A stretch of 64,000 bases of DNA. Source: Micromonospora coerulea. GTDB taxonomy: Bacteria > Actinomycetota > Actinomycetes > Mycobacteriales > Micromonosporaceae. Positions 9,263 through 20,007 of the stretch are shown one piece after another. The position numbers were made by a program, and so were the translations under genes. The stretch's first letter is position 1, and every line of letters begins with the position of its first letter. A model generated the notes under the pieces. The model was not told the DNA's origin and did not search any database. It was given only the letters and a program-made list of their open reading frames with translations. The stretch spans positions 361,044 through 425,043 of the forward strand of contig NZ_JAEMUW010000003.1 of the NCBI RefSeq assembly GCF_016598485.1. Direction: 5' to 3'.

Positions 9263-11772
9263 TGACCGACGTAGCCAAGCAGACCGAGACCGTCACGCTG
9301 ACCATCGACGGCGTCGAGGTCACCGCCCCCAAGGGCGCGCTGCTGATCCGGGTCGCCGAGCAGTTGGGCACCGAGATCCCGCGCTTCTGCGACCACCCGC
9401 TGCTGGCCCCGGCCGGCGCGTGCCGGCAGTGCCTGGTGGAGGTGGAGGGCCAGCGCAAGCCGGTCGCCTCCTGCACCCAGACGGTCGCCGACGGCATGGT
9501 GGTGCGGACCCAGCTCACCTCCCCGGTCGCGAAGAAGGCCCAGGAGGGGGTGATGGAGCTGCTGCTCCTCAACCACCCCCTGGACTGCCCGATGTGTGAC
9601 AAGGGCGGCGAGTGCCCGCTGCAGAACCAGGCGATGTCAACCGGCCGCACCGACTCGCGCTTCCACGAGCACAAGCGGGAGTACGAGAAGCCGATGGCGA
9701 TCAGCACCCAGGTGCTGCTCGACCGCGAGCGCTGCGTGCTCTGCCAGCGCTGCACCCGGTTCTCCGAGGAGATCGCCGGCGACAAGTTCATCGACCTGAT
9801 GGGCCGGTCGTCCGCCGAGGAGATCAACATCTACCGGGACGACGCGTACGGCGAAGAGGGCGACGCGGGTGACGTGCCGTTCAACTCGTACTTCTCCGGC
9901 AACACCGTGCAGATCTGCCCGGTGGGCGCGCTGACCGGCGCGCAGTACCGGTTCCGGGCCCGCCCGTTCGACCTGGTCTCCACGCCCAGCGTCTGCGAGC
10001 ACTGCTCGGCCGGCTGTGACCAGCGCACCGACTGGCGGCGCGGCAAGGTGCTGCGCCGGCTGGCCGGCGACGACCCGGCGGTGAACGAGGAGTGGAACTG
10101 CGACAAGGGGCGGTGGGGCTTCCAGTACACCCGCGCCTTCGACCGGATCACCACCCCGCTGGTTCGCGACGAGCGCAGCGGTGAGCTCCGCGAGGCCTCC
10201 TGGAGCGAGGCGCTGACCCGCGCCGCCGAGGGGCTGCGCGCCGCCCGGGACTCCGGCCAGGGCACCGCGGTGCTGACCGGCGGCCGGCTGACCGTCGAGG
10301 ACGCCTACGCGTACGCGAAGTTCGCCCGGGTCGCCCTGAACACCAACGACATCGACTTCCGGGCCCGGCCGGTCTCCCGCGAGGAGGCCGACTTCCTGGC
10401 CAGCAGCGTCGCCGGGGTCACCGACGTCACCTACACGGACGTGGAGAACGCGCCCGCGGTGGTGCTGGTCGGCCTGGAGCCGGAGGAGGAGTGCCCGATC
10501 CTCTTCCTGCGGCTGCGCAAGGCGTACCTGAAGAAGAAGCTCACCGTGTACGCGATCGCGCCGTTCGCCACCCGCAGCCTGGAGAAGCTCGGGGCCAAGC
10601 TGGCCCGGGTGGTGCCGGGCGAGGAGGCCAGCGTGCTCGCCGAGCACGCCACGGTCGCCGAGGCGCTGAGCCAGCCCGGAGCGATCCTGGTGGTCGGCGA
10701 GCGGCTGGGCGCGGTGCCGGGCGGGCTCTCCGCCGCTGCGGACATCGCCCGGCGTACCGGTGCCAAGCTGGCCTGGGTGCCGCGGCGCGCGGGTGACCGC
10801 GGCGCGGTCGACGCCGGCTGCCTGCCCAACCTGCTCCCCGGTGGCCGGGTGGTCACCGAGCCGGCCGCCCGCGCCGAGCTCGGCGAGGCGTGGGACATCG
10901 CGGCCGGGGTGATCCCGAGCCAGGCCGGCCGGGACACCGACGGCATCCTCGCGGCCGCGGCGAACGGCCAGCTCGGCGCCCTGGTGGTGGCGGGCGTGGA
11001 CCCGGCCGACCTGGCCGACCCGCGGCTGGCCGAGCAGGCCCTCGACGGGGTGCCGTTCCTGGTCAGCCTGGAGCTTCGGATGAGCGCGGTGGCCCGCCGG
11101 GCAGACGTGGTCTTCCCGGTGGCCCCGGTGGTCGAGAAGGCGGGCAGCTTCCTCGACTGGGAGGGCCGGCTGCGCCCCTTCGACGCGGTGCTGGAAACGG
11201 CCGCGATGACCGACGGGCGGGTGCTCGACGCGCTCGCCGCGCAGCTCGACGTGCGGCTCGGCACCGGTGACGTGCTGAGCGTCCGCCGGGAGCTGGGCGC
11301 GCTGCCGCCGAGCCGGCTGACCCGGCCGGCCGCGCCGTCCGTCGAGCCGGCCACCGTGCCGCAGCCCGGCGCCGGTGAGGCCGTGCTGGCCACCTGGCAC
11401 CAGCTGATCGACCTGGGCAGCCTGACCGACGGCGACGAGCACCTCGCCGGCACCGCCCGCCCGCCGGTGGTCCGGCTGGGCAAGGGCACCGCCGAGGCGC
11501 TCGGCGTCGCCGACGGCGACCCGGTGACGGTGGGCACCGACCGCGGTGCGGTCACGCTGCCGGCGGCGATCACCGAGATGCCGGACGGCGTCGTCTGGCT
11601 GCCGACCAACTCACCCGGCTCGACCGTGCGGCGCAGCCTCGGCGCGACGTCCGGCACGGTCGTCCGGATCTCCGTTCCCGCCGCCACCGGCGCGGCCGTC
11701 CCGACCGGACGGGTCGCGGCGGACGAGGCCGGGCGTCCGGGGCCGCTCCTCAACGCAGGGGGTGTCCAGTGA
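9262..11772 (+). CDS. nuoG: NADH-quinone oxidoreductase subunit G
   Basis: The 75-kDa subunit (836 aa) that conducts electrons through several iron-sulfur clusters. The N-terminal ferredoxin domain has [15 protein letters not shown], then the [17 protein letters not shown] segment (His/Cys-ligated cluster), two further Cys groups (CVLCQRC and CEHCSAGCD), and a long C-terminal molybdopterin-oxidoreductase-like domain that binds no cofactor in complex I. It ends in a four-base overlap with nuoH. Confidence 0.97.
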   Translation: MTDVAKQTETVTLTIDGVEVTAPKGALLIRVAEQLGTEIPRFCDHPLLAPAGACRQCLVEVEGQRKPVASCTQTVADGMVVRTQLTSPVAKKAQEGVMELLLLNHPLDCPMCDKGGECPLQNQAMSTGRTDSRFHEHKREYEKPMAISTQVLLDRERCVLCQRCTRFSEEIAGDKFIDLMGRSSAEEINIYRDDAYGEEGDAGDVPFNSYFSGNTVQICPVGALTGAQYRFRARPFDLVSTPSVCEHCSAGCDQRTDWRRGKVLRRLAGDDPAVNEEWNCDKGRWGFQYTRAFDRITTPLVRDERSGELREASWSEALTRAAEGLRAARDSGQGTAVLTGGRLTVEDAYAYAKFARVALNTNDIDFRARPVSREEADFLASSVAGVTDVTYTDVENAPAVVLVGLEPEEECPILFLRLRKAYLKKKLTVYAIAPFATRSLEKLGAKLARVVPGEEASVLAEHATVAEALSQPGAILVVGERLGAVPGGLSAAADIARRTGAKLAWVPRRAGDRGAVDAGCLPNLLPGGRVVTEPAARAELGEAWDIAAGVIPSQAGRDTDGILAAAANGQLGALVVAGVDPADLADPRLAEQALDGVPFLVSLELRMSAVARRADVVFPVAPVVEKAGSFLDWEGRLRPFDAVLETAAMTDGRVLDALAAQLDVRLGTGDVLSVRRELGALPPSRLTRPAAPSVEPATVPQPGAGEAVLATWHQLIDLGSLTDGDEHLAGTARPPVVRLGKGTAEALGVADGDPVTVGTDRGAVTLPAAITEMPDGVVWLPTNSPGSTVRRSLGATSGTVVRISVPAATGAAVPTGRVAADEAGRPGPLLNAGGVQ

Positions 11773-13124
11773 GCGCGCTCTACCTGGCGCAGGACCCGAC
11801 GCTGGCCGACTTCGGCAAGGACCCGTGGTGGCTGGTCCTCATCAAGATCGTGTTCGCCTTCGTCTTCGCTCTGCTGGCCACGCTGCTCGGCGTCTGGTTC
11901 GAACGCCGGGTCGTGGGCTACATGCAGGTCCGGCCCGGCCCCAACCAGGTCGGCCCGTTCGGCCTGCTGCAGACCCTCGCCGACGGCCTGAAGATGGCCT
12001 TCAAGGAGGACATCCTCCCGCGGGCCGCCGACAAGGTCGTCTACTTCTTCGCGCCGACCATCTCGGTGATCTGCGCGGTGACCGCGCTGTCGGTGGTGCC
12101 GTTCGGCCCGATGGTGAGCATCTTCGGCCACCACACGCCGCTGCAGGTCACCGACGTGCCGGTGGCGGTGCTGGTGCTGCTGGCCTGCTCCTCGATGGGC
12201 ATCTACGGCATCGTGCTCGGTGGTTGGGCCTCTGGCTCGACGTACCCGCTGCTCGGCGGTCTGCGGTCCAGCGCCCAGATGATCTCGTACGAGGTCGCGA
12301 TGGGGCTGAGCATCGTGGCGGTGTTCATGACCGCCGGCACGATGTCCACCAGCGGCATCGTCGCCGCCCAGGCGCACGGCACGCGGCTCAACCTCGGCGG
12401 TTGGGAACTCGCCGCCCCCGGTTGGTACGCGATCCTGCTGCTGCCCAGCTTCATCATCTTCTTCATCTCGACCGTCGGTGAGACCAACCGGGCGCCGTTC
12501 GACCTGCCCGAGGCGGAGTCGGAGCTGGTCGCGGGCTTCATGACCGAGTACAGCTCGCTGAAGTTCGCGCTCTTCATGCTCTCCGAGTACGTGTCGATGG
12601 TGACCATGTCCGCGGTCACCACCACGCTCTTCCTCGGCGGCTGGCGGGCGCCCGCGCCCATCACCACCTTCTGGGCCGGCGCCAACTCCGGCTGGTGGCC
12701 GATGCTCTGGTTCTTCGGCAAGGTGCTGATCCTGGTCTTCGTCTTCGTCTGGCTCCGGGGCACGCTGCCCCGGCTGCGCTACGACCAGTTCATGCGCTTC
12801 GGCTGGAAGGTCCTGCTCCCGATCAACCTGGTCTGGATCCTGGTCCTGTCCGGGCTGCGCTCGATCGAGGGCTGGCAGACCCGGGACCGGCTGCTCGCCA
12901 CCGCGATCGGCGCGGGCGTGCTGCTGCTGGCCACGCTGCTCTGGCCGTCGAAGAAGCGGGAGCCCAAACCGACGCTCCAGGAACAGGCCAACAGCCGACC
13001 GCACGGCAGCTTCCCGCTGCCCCCGATGGACCTGCAGGTACCACCGAGCCCGCGCACCAAGCGCGTGGTCGCCGAGCGGGAGCCGGCCAACATCGCCACC
13101 GGCTCCGACTCCAGGGAGGTGTGA
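11769..13124 (+). CDS. nuoH: NADH-quinone oxidoreductase subunit H
   Basis: Membrane subunit (451 aa) linking the hydrophilic arm to the proton-pumping arm and forming part of the quinone channel. About eight transmembrane helices; signatures [15 protein letters not shown] near residue 40 and [18 protein letters not shown] in the middle. The last 70 residues form a hydrophilic Pro/Arg-rich tail longer than in proteobacterial NuoH. GTG start overlaps nuoG. Confidence 0.97.
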   Translation: MSALYLAQDPTLADFGKDPWWLVLIKIVFAFVFALLATLLGVWFERRVVGYMQVRPGPNQVGPFGLLQTLADGLKMAFKEDILPRAADKVVYFFAPTISVICAVTALSVVPFGPMVSIFGHHTPLQVTDVPVAVLVLLACSSMGIYGIVLGGWASGSTYPLLGGLRSSAQMISYEVAMGLSIVAVFMTAGTMSTSGIVAAQAHGTRLNLGGWELAAPGWYAILLLPSFIIFFISTVGETNRAPFDLPEAESELVAGFMTEYSSLKFALFMLSEYVSMVTMSAVTTTLFLGGWRAPAPITTFWAGANSGWWPMLWFFGKVLILVFVFVWLRGTLPRLRYDQFMRFGWKVLLPINLVWILVLSGLRSIEGWQTRDRLLATAIGAGVLLLATLLWPSKKREPKPTLQEQANSRPHGSFPLPPMDLQVPPSPRTKRVVAEREPANIATGSDSREV

Positions 13125-13125
13125 C

Positions 13126-13767
13126 GTGGGCGCGATCACCGGAACGTTCAAGGGCTTCGGTGTCACCTTCTCGCACATGTTCAGGAAGGTCGTCACCACC
13201 GACTACCCGTTCAAGCCGCCGGTCTCGGCGCCGCGCTACCACGGGCGGCACATCCTCAACCGGCACCCGGACGGGCTGGAGAAGTGCATCGGCTGCGAGC
13301 TGTGCGCCTGGGCCTGCCCGGCGGACGCGATCTACGTGGAGGGTGGCGACAACACCGACGAGCAGCGCTTCTCGCCGGGTGAGCGGTACGCCAGCGTCTA
13401 CCAGATCAACTACGCCCGGTGCATCTTCTGCGGGCTCTGCATCGAGGCCTGCCCGACCCGTTCGCTCACCATGAGCAACGAGTACGAGCTGGCCCGGGAC
13501 AACCGGCAGGACCTGATCTTCACCAAGGAGCAGCTGCTCGCGCCGCTGCTGCCGGGGATGGAGCAGCCGCCGCACCCGATGCGGCTGGGCGACAGCGAGA
13601 AGGACTACTACATCGGGTCGCTGACCAACCCGGGCACCTCGGCCGGCGCGGAGCACTCGCCGATGGGGCCGGGCCGGTACCACGTGGAGGAGCACCCGGG
13701 CGTGACCTTCCCCGGCGCCGAGCAGGCGGCCCAGCGGGCGGCGGCAGGCAAGGGAGAAACGGCATGA
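13126..13767 (+). CDS. nuoI: NADH-quinone oxidoreductase subunit I
   Basis: Ferredoxin-like subunit (213 aa) carrying clusters N6a and N6b that pass electrons to NuoB. Two CxxCxxCxxxCP motifs are present, with Cys54/57/60/64 and Cys99/102/105/109. The tail after about residue 165 is hydrophilic. GTG starts one base after the nuoH stop, and the nuoI stop overlaps the nuoJ ATG. Confidence 0.97.
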   Translation: MGAITGTFKGFGVTFSHMFRKVVTTDYPFKPPVSAPRYHGRHILNRHPDGLEKCIGCELCAWACPADAIYVEGGDNTDEQRFSPGERYASVYQINYARCIFCGLCIEACPTRSLTMSNEYELARDNRQDLIFTKEQLLAPLLPGMEQPPHPMRLGDSEKDYYIGSLTNPGTSAGAEHSPMGPGRYHVEEHPGVTFPGAEQAAQRAAAGKGETA

Positions 13768-14537
13768 CCACGCAGACGGTGCTCGCCGAGGCGGCCTCGG
13801 TCTCCGGCGGCGAGGCGGTGACGTTCTGGATCCTGGCCCCGCTGGCGCTGATCGGCGCGATCGGGATGGTCTGGGCCCGCAACGCGGTGCACTCGGCGCT
13901 CTGGCTGGTGCTGACCATGCTCTGCCTGGGCGTGTTCTACGTCCTCCAGGCGGGCCCGTTCATCGGCATGGTGCAGATCATCGTCTACACCGGCGCGATC
14001 ATGATGCTCTTCCTGTTCGTGCTGATGCTGGTCGGTCGGGACGCCTCGGACTCGCTGATCGAGACGCTGCGCGGGCAGCGGGTCGCTGCGGTGGTGCTCG
14101 GGCTCGGCTTCGCCGGCCTGATCGGCAGCGGCCTCTACCGGGCCCTCCACGGCGTCCGGGCGGTCGGGCTGGAACAGGCCAACGCCGAGGGGAACGTGCA
14201 GGGCATCGCCCGGCTGCTCTTCACCAAGTACGTCTTCGCCTTCGAGTTGACCTCCGCGCTGCTGATCACGGCGGCCGTCGGCGCGATGGTGCTGGCGCAC
14301 GTCGAGCGGCGCAAGGAGGACCGGATGGATCAGGTCGCCACCATGAAGGCCCGGTTCCGCCCCGGCAACTACCCCGGCCCGAAGCCCGGCCCGGGTGTCT
14401 TCGCCACCTCCTCCTCGGTGGCCACCCCGGCCCGCCTGCCCGACGGCCGGCTGACCGACCGCAGCATCCCGGAGATCCTGCCGGTCCGCGAGCTGACCGC
14501 CGAGGAAACCTCGCTGAAGGGGACGGAAAAGAAGTGA
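13764..14537 (+). CDS. nuoJ: NADH-quinone oxidoreductase subunit J
   Basis: Membrane subunit (257 aa) with five predicted transmembrane helices, including the conserved [17 protein letters not shown] helix (pi-bulge helix TM3). The C-terminal 80 residues are hydrophilic and Pro-rich. ATG 13764 overlaps the nuoI stop; the longer open frame from 13419 runs inside nuoI and was rejected as start. Confidence 0.95.
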   Translation: MTTQTVLAEAASVSGGEAVTFWILAPLALIGAIGMVWARNAVHSALWLVLTMLCLGVFYVLQAGPFIGMVQIIVYTGAIMMLFLFVLMLVGRDASDSLIETLRGQRVAAVVLGLGFAGLIGSGLYRALHGVRAVGLEQANAEGNVQGIARLLFTKYVFAFELTSALLITAAVGAMVLAHVERRKEDRMDQVATMKARFRPGNYPGPKPGPGVFATSSSVATPARLPDGRLTDRSIPEILPVRELTAEETSLKGTEKK

Positions 14538-14833
14538 CCCCGGACTACTACCTGATCCTCGCGGCGGTGCTGTTCACCATCGGTGCCGTCGGCGTGCTGG
14601 TGCGGCGCAACGCGATCGTGCTGTTCATGTGCGTCGAGCTGATGCTCAACGCGGCCAACCTGACGCTGGTCACCTTCAGCCGGATCAACGGTGACCTCAA
14701 CGGCCAGATCATGGCGTTCTTCGTGATGGTGGTGGCCGCGGCCGAGGTCGTGGTCGGGCTCGCGATCATTATGTCGATCTTCCGGACCCGGCGCTCCGCG
14801 AGCGTCGACGACGCCAACCTGCTGAAGTACTGA
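14534..14833 (+). CDS. nuoK: NADH-quinone oxidoreductase subunit K
   Basis: Small proton-channel subunit (99 aa, the usual length) with three transmembrane helices and the conserved membrane glutamates ([12 protein letters not shown] and [11 protein letters not shown]). GTG start overlaps nuoJ by four bases. Confidence 0.97.
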   Translation: MTPDYYLILAAVLFTIGAVGVLVRRNAIVLFMCVELMLNAANLTLVTFSRINGDLNGQIMAFFVMVVAAAEVVVGLAIIMSIFRTRRSASVDDANLLKY

Positions 14834-14844
14834 GGGGCCCTGCG

Positions 14845-16770
14845 GTGGAAGAGACTGTGGAGTTTGCTTCGGCCAGCGGCCTGCTGGGCAGCGTCTGGCT
14901 GCTGGTGGCCATCCCGCTGGTCAGCGCGGCGATCCTGCTGCTGCTCGGCCGGCGGGCCGACCGCTGGGGGCACTGGCTGGGCGTCGGCGCCATCGGCGCC
15001 GCGTTCGTGCTGGGCCTGACCTACTTCTTCCAGCTGCGCGGCCTGGAGAACAAGTCGGTCGAGCTGAGCCTCTGGCAGTTCATCTCGGTCGGCGACTTCA
15101 AGGTGGACTTCGGTCTGCTCTTCGACCCGCTGGCCGGCGTCTTCGTCCTGCTGATCACCGGGGTGGGCTTCCTGATCCACCTCTACGCGGTCGAGTACAT
15201 GGCGCACGACGAGGGCCGGCGGCGGTTCTTCGGGTACTTCAACCTCTTCGTCGCCGCGATGCTCCTGCTGGTGCTCGGCAACAACTACGTGATGCTCTAC
15301 TTCGGCTGGGAGGGCGTCGGTCTGGCGTCGTACCTGCTAATCTCCTTCTGGTACGGGCGACCCAGCGCGGCCACCGCCGGCAAGAAGGCGTTCCTGATGA
15401 ACCGGGTCGGCGACGCCGGCCTGGCGATCGGCATCTTCGTCATGTTCGCCACCCTCGGCACCACCCAGTACGACCAGGTGTTCAACGGCGTCGGTGCGCT
15501 GACCAAGACCACCGTGCTGGTGCTCGGCCTGCTGCTGCTGCTCGGCGCGGCCGGCAAGTCCGGCCAGTTCCCGCTCCAGGCCTGGCTCCCCGACGCCATG
15601 GAGGGCCCGACCCCGGTGTCGGCGCTCATCCACGCGGCCACCATGGTCACCGCGGGCGTCTACCTGATCGCCCGCTCCAACCCGATCTTCTCGGCCGATG
15701 CCACGCTGCAGCTCGTGGTGGTCAGCGTCGGCGCGCTGACCCTGCTGATGGGCTGCGTCATCGGCGCGGCCAAGGACGACATCAAGCGGGTGCTCGCCTG
15801 GTCGACGGTCAGCCAGATCGGCTACATGTTCCTCGGCGTCGGGCTCGGCGGCGGGGCGTACGCCCTGGCCATCGTGCACCTGCTGGCGCACGGCTTCTTC
15901 AAGGCCAACATGTTCCTCGGCGCCGGCTCGGTGATGCACGGCATGCACGACCAGGTGGACATCCGCCGCTTCGGCAACCTGTCGAAGTACATGCGGGTCA
16001 CCTGGCTGACCTTCATGATGGGCTGGCTGGCCATCATCGGCATGTTCCCGTTCTCCGGCTTCTTCTCCAAGGAGCCGATCATCGTGGCCGCGTTCGAGCG
16101 GGAGGGCTGGACCGCCTGGCTCTTCGGCGGCGCCGCCCTGGTCGGCGCCGGGCTGACGGCCTTCTACATGACCCGGCTCTTCGTGCTCACCTTCCACGGC
16201 CCGGCCCGCTGGACCGAGGACATCGAGCACCCGCACGAGTCGCCGAAGCTGATGACCATCCCACTGGTCCTGCTGGCGATCGGCTCGGTCGCGGCCGGCT
16301 TCCTGCTGTCCACCTCCGTGCCGGACTGGCTGGAGGCCACCGCCGGGCTGGGTGGCCAGGAGAAGCCGCACGAGGCCGTTCTGGCGCACTGGCTGATCAC
16401 CGCGCTCTCGCTGCTGGTCACCGTGCTCGGCGCCGGCCTGGCCTGGGCGCTGTTCCGCGCCGGCACGGCCACCGCGCCGCAACCGGCGGGCGTGCTGGTC
16501 ACCGCCGCCCGCCGCAACCTCTACACCGACACCGTCAACGAGGCGGTCTTCGAGAAGCCGGGCATCTTCCTCACCCGGGCGCTGGTCTTCCTCGACAACC
16601 GGGGCGTCGACGGGCTGGTCAACGGCCTCGCCGCGGCGGTCGGCGGTGGCTCCGGCCGGCTCCGGCGGCTGCAGACCGGTTTCGTGCGGTCGTACGCGAC
16701 CTCGATCCTGACCGGCGCGCTGCTCGTGGTGGCGGCGTTCCTGGCGGTGCAGGCGGGGTGGCTGGCGTGA
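14845..16770 (+). CDS. nuoL: NADH-quinone oxidoreductase subunit L
   Basis: Distal antiporter-like proton pump (641 aa) with about 16 transmembrane segments and the long lateral helix expected at the C-terminus. Signatures include FGWEGVGLASYLLI, the GKSGQFPLQAWLPDAMEGPTPVSALIHAATMV region and the KDDIKRVLAWSTVSQIGYM loop. GTG start lies 11 bases after nuoK. Its stop overlaps a mini-ORF that reaches nuoM. Confidence 0.97.
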   Translation: MEETVEFASASGLLGSVWLLVAIPLVSAAILLLLGRRADRWGHWLGVGAIGAAFVLGLTYFFQLRGLENKSVELSLWQFISVGDFKVDFGLLFDPLAGVFVLLITGVGFLIHLYAVEYMAHDEGRRRFFGYFNLFVAAMLLLVLGNNYVMLYFGWEGVGLASYLLISFWYGRPSAATAGKKAFLMNRVGDAGLAIGIFVMFATLGTTQYDQVFNGVGALTKTTVLVLGLLLLLGAAGKSGQFPLQAWLPDAMEGPTPVSALIHAATMVTAGVYLIARSNPIFSADATLQLVVVSVGALTLLMGCVIGAAKDDIKRVLAWSTVSQIGYMFLGVGLGGGAYALAIVHLLAHGFFKANMFLGAGSVMHGMHDQVDIRRFGNLSKYMRVTWLTFMMGWLAIIGMFPFSGFFSKEPIIVAAFEREGWTAWLFGGAALVGAGLTAFYMTRLFVLTFHGPARWTEDIEHPHESPKLMTIPLVLLAIGSVAAGFLLSTSVPDWLEATAGLGGQEKPHEAVLAHWLITALSLLVTVLGAGLAWALFRAGTATAPQPAGVLVTAARRNLYTDTVNEAVFEKPGIFLTRALVFLDNRGVDGLVNGLAAAVGGGSGRLRRLQTGFVRSYATSILTGALLVVAAFLAVQAGWLA

Positions 16771-16835
16771 TCGACCTCTTTCCGGCCGCCCCCGCCGGCG
16801 GGCCACGCAGTCACGACGGAGGTAAGGCCGAATAA
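16767..16835 (+). other. Mini-ORF bridging nuoL and nuoM
   Basis: A 22-codon frame starts at GTG overlapping the nuoL stop (GTGA) and ends at TAA overlapping the nuoM ATG (TAATG); it would encode VIDLFPAAPAGGPRSHDGGK plus two residues. It contains the nuoM ribosome site GGAGGT. Either it is chance, or it keeps ribosomes moving between the two pump genes, the only adjacent nuo pair separated by more than 15 bases. No conserved domain. Confidence 0.3.
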
Positions 16836-18367
16836 TGTCCAACTTCCCGTTCCTCTCGGTGCTGACCGTGGCACCGCTGGTCGGCGCCCTGATCGTGGCG
16901 CTGCTGCCGCGCCGGTCGCCGGAACTGGCCAAGCAGGTGGCGTTCGGCTGGTCGCTGCTGGTGCTGGTGCTGTCGGTGATCATGTGGATCACCTTCCAGG
17001 CCGATGGTGACCGGTTCCAGTTCCGCGAGTCGTACGCGTGGATCCCGAACTGGGGCGTGAACTTCACCTTCGCGGCCGACGGCATCGCGCTGGTCATGCT
17101 GATGCTGATCGCGATCCTGGTGCCGCTGGTGATCCTGGCGTCCTGGCACGACGCCGAGTCGTCCAAGCGCTCCGTGCCGGTCTACTTCGCCCTGCTGCTC
17201 ATCCTCGAGTGCACGATGATCGGCGTCTTCGCCGCCGCCGACGTCTTCCTGTTCTACGTGTTCTTCGAGGTCATGCTCGTGCCGATGTACTTCCTCATCG
17301 GCAGCTACGGCGGCCACCAGCGGCAGTACGCGGCGGTGAAGTTCTTTCTCTACTCGCTGGTCGGCGGCCTGTTCATGCTGGCCGCGGTGATCGGCCTCTG
17401 GGTGGTCGGCGGGAAGACCTTCGACTGGCAGGCGCTGAGCCAGGTGGACATCTCCACCGGCACCGGGCGCTGGCTCTTCCTCGGTTTCTTCCTCGCCTTC
17501 GCGATCAAGGCGCCGTTCTTCCCGTTCCACACCTGGCTGCCGGACGCCGGTGGCGCGGCCCCGGCCGGTGCCGCCGCGCTGCTGGTCGGCGTGCTGGACA
17601 AGGTCGGCACCTTCGGCATCCTGCGCTACTGCCTGCCGCTCTTCCCCGAGGCGTCGCGCTGGTTCGCCCCGTGGGCGCTGGCGCTGGGTCTGATCGGCAT
17701 CATCTACGCCGCGCTGCTGGCGGTCGGCCAGAACGACCTCAAGCGGCTGGTGTCGTACACCTCGATCGCGCACTTCGGTTTCATCGGCGTCGGCATCTTC
17801 GCCTTCACCACCCAGGCCGGCACCGGTGCGGTGCTCTACATGCTCAACCACGGTCTCGCCACCGGCCTGCTCTTCCTGGTGGTGGGCATGCTGATCGCCC
17901 GCCGCGGCTCGGCCCTGATCAGCGACTTCGGCGGTGCCGGCAAGCTGGTCCCGCTGTTGGCCGGGGTGCTCTTCTTCGCCGGTCTGGCCTCGCTGGCCCT
18001 GCCCGGCACCGCGCCGTTCGTCTCCGAGTTCCTGGTGCTCATCGGCACCTTCACCACCAACAAGCCGGTCGCGGTGATCGCCACGCTCGGCATCATCCTG
18101 GCCGCGGCGTACGTGCTGTGGATGGTGCAGCGCACCACCCAGGGCACCCTCAACCCGGCCCTGACCGAGGTCGAGGGCATGCGCCGTGACCTCTCCCTGC
18201 GCGAGAAGGTCGTGGTCGCCCCGCTGATCGCACTGATCGTGCTGCTCGGCTTCTATCCCAAGCCGGTCACCGATGTCATCAACCCCGCCGTCCGCGCGAC
18301 CATGCAGGACGTCGGTCGGACCGATCCCGCCCCGACGGTCGGCAGCGTCCAGGAGGCCGCAAAATGA
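16835..18367 (+). CDS. nuoM: NADH-quinone oxidoreductase subunit M
   Basis: Antiporter-like proton pump (510 aa) with about 14 transmembrane helices; the FFEVMLVPMYFLIG glutamate helix, the KAPFFPFHTWLPDA lysine helix and the NDLKRLVSYTSIAHFG loop are typical. ATG follows CGGAGGT by about ten bases. The stop overlaps the nuoN ATG. Confidence 0.97.
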   Translation: MSNFPFLSVLTVAPLVGALIVALLPRRSPELAKQVAFGWSLLVLVLSVIMWITFQADGDRFQFRESYAWIPNWGVNFTFAADGIALVMLMLIAILVPLVILASWHDAESSKRSVPVYFALLLILECTMIGVFAAADVFLFYVFFEVMLVPMYFLIGSYGGHQRQYAAVKFFLYSLVGGLFMLAAVIGLWVVGGKTFDWQALSQVDISTGTGRWLFLGFFLAFAIKAPFFPFHTWLPDAGGAAPAGAAALLVGVLDKVGTFGILRYCLPLFPEASRWFAPWALALGLIGIIYAALLAVGQNDLKRLVSYTSIAHFGFIGVGIFAFTTQAGTGAVLYMLNHGLATGLLFLVVGMLIARRGSALISDFGGAGKLVPLLAGVLFFAGLASLALPGTAPFVSEFLVLIGTFTTNKPVAVIATLGIILAAAYVLWMVQRTTQGTLNPALTEVEGMRRDLSLREKVVVAPLIALIVLLGFYPKPVTDVINPAVRATMQDVGRTDPAPTVGSVQEAAK

Positions 18368-19917
18368 CCGAGCTGAAGTTGCCGTCGATCGACTACGCGG
18401 CGCTCGCTCCGATCCTGATCATGCTGGGTGCCGCCCTGGTCGGCGTCCTGGTCGAGGCGTTCGTGCCCCGGCGCCTGCGCAACGGGGTGCAGCTCGCGCT
18501 CGCCCTGGTGGCGGTGCTCGGCGCGCTGACCATGGTCATCCTCAACTCGGACGACCGGCTGATCACCGCGGGCCAGGCGCTCGCGGTGGACGGTCCGACG
18601 CTGTTCCTCCAGGGCGCGATCCTGATCCTCGCCGCGATGGCACTGCTGCTGATCGGTGAGCGCTCGGTCGAGCGCGGCGGGGCGTTCGTCGCGCACGCCG
18701 CGGTCACCGCCGAGTCGGCCGACGACCGGCGCCAGGCCGACGGCGTCGGCGGCACCACCGAGGTGTACCCGCTGGCCACCTTCGCGATCGGCGGCATGCT
18801 GATCTTCGTGGCGGCGAACGACCTGCTGACCATGTTCATCGCGCTCGAGGTCTTCTCGCTGCCGCTCTACCTGCTCTGCGCGCTGGCCCGCCGCCGGCGG
18901 CTGCTGAGCCAGGAGGCGGCGATGAAGTACTTCCTGCTCGGCGCGTACGCCTCGGCGTTCTTCCTCTTCGGTGTGGCGCTGATCTACGGCTTCACCTCCG
19001 GCATCCCGGGCCGGGTCGCCGGGGTCGACTTCGCCACGGTGCACGCCGCGGTCACCGACTCCCCGGCCAGCCCGGTGCTGCTCTTCGCCGGCATGGCGCT
19101 GCTCGCCATCGGCCTGCTCTTCAAGGCCGCCGCGGCGCCGTTCCACGTCTGGACGCCGGACGTCTACCAGGGCGCCCCGACGCCGGTCACCGGCTTCATG
19201 GCCGCCTGCACCAAGGTCGCCGCGTTCGGCGCGCTGCTGCGGGTCTTCCACGTCGCGTTCTCCGGGGCGGCCTGGGACTTCACCCCGGTCCTCGGCGCGG
19301 TGGCGGTGCTGACCATGCTGGTCGGCGCGGTGCTGGCGGTCACCCAGACCGACATCAAGCGGCTGCTGGCGTACTCGTCCATCGCGAACGCCGGCTACCT
19401 GCTGGTGGGCGTGCTGGCGCCGAGCAAGGACGGGCTCTCCGGCACGATGTTCTACCTGGTGGCGTACGGCTTCTCGGTGCTCGCCGCGTTCGCCGTGGTG
19501 ACCCTGGTCCGGGACGCCGACGGCGAAGCCACCCACCTGTCCCGCTGGGCCGGGCTGGGCCGGCGGTCGCCGTTCTTCGCGGCGATCTTCACCTTCATCC
19601 TGCTCGCCTTCGCCGGTATCCCGCTGACCAGCGGCTTCACCAGCAAGTTCGCCGTCTTCGCCCCGGCGCTGGACGCCAACCAGGCCTGGCTGGTGATCGC
19701 CGGCGTGCTGACCAGCATGGTGCTGGCCTTCCCGTACCTGCGGGTCGTGGTGATGATGTGGCTCTCCGAGCCGGGCGACGCCACCCCGACGGTGACCGTG
19801 CCGGGCGCGCTCACCTCGGCGGCCCTGGTGATCGGCGTGCTGGCCACCCTGGTGCTGGGCGTCGCCCCGGCGCCGCTGCTCGACCTGGCCAACGGTGCCG
19901 CCGAATTCGTCAGATGA
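18364..19917 (+). CDS. nuoN: NADH-quinone oxidoreductase subunit N
   Basis: Last subunit of the operon (517 aa), an antiporter-like proton pump with about 14 transmembrane helices. Seen are the ALEVFSLPLYLLCALARR helix, the FKAAAAPFHVWTPDVYQGAPTPVTGF motif split over a helix and loop, and TDIKRLLAYSSIANAGYLL. A hydrophilic insert of about 30 residues between helices 3 and 4 resembles other actinobacterial NuoN. A strong terminator follows 14 bases later. Confidence 0.97.
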   Translation: MTELKLPSIDYAALAPILIMLGAALVGVLVEAFVPRRLRNGVQLALALVAVLGALTMVILNSDDRLITAGQALAVDGPTLFLQGAILILAAMALLLIGERSVERGGAFVAHAAVTAESADDRRQADGVGGTTEVYPLATFAIGGMLIFVAANDLLTMFIALEVFSLPLYLLCALARRRRLLSQEAAMKYFLLGAYASAFFLFGVALIYGFTSGIPGRVAGVDFATVHAAVTDSPASPVLLFAGMALLAIGLLFKAAAAPFHVWTPDVYQGAPTPVTGFMAACTKVAAFGALLRVFHVAFSGAAWDFTPVLGAVAVLTMLVGAVLAVTQTDIKRLLAYSSIANAGYLLVGVLAPSKDGLSGTMFYLVAYGFSVLAAFAVVTLVRDADGEATHLSRWAGLGRRSPFFAAIFTFILLAFAGIPLTSGFTSKFAVFAPALDANQAWLVIAGVLTSMVLAFPYLRVVVMMWLSEPGDATPTVTVPGALTSAALVIGVLATLVLGVAPAPLLDLANGAAEFVR

Positions 19918-19930
19918 CAGAGGTTCTCCC

Positions 19931-19968
19931 ACCGGGGGCCGGTACGCAGTCGCGTACCGGCCCCCGGT
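19931..19968 (+). terminator. Terminator of the nuo operon
   Basis: A perfect 17-bp stem (begins ACCGGGGGCCGG) with an agtc loop, 14 bases after nuoN. The polyprenyl synthase that follows therefore probably has its own promoter or depends on read-through. Confidence 0.8.
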
Positions 19969-20007
19969 CGGTATCCCCCTGTCCGGGGCAGGTCGAACGG
20001 GTGTGGC

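Noticed and set aside
10431..13199. Antisense ORF of 922 codons across nuoG-nuoI
   Set aside because: It is opposite three well-supported nuo genes, is low-complexity Arg/Gly/His, and has no domain or ribosome site. GC-rich codon bias creates such frames.
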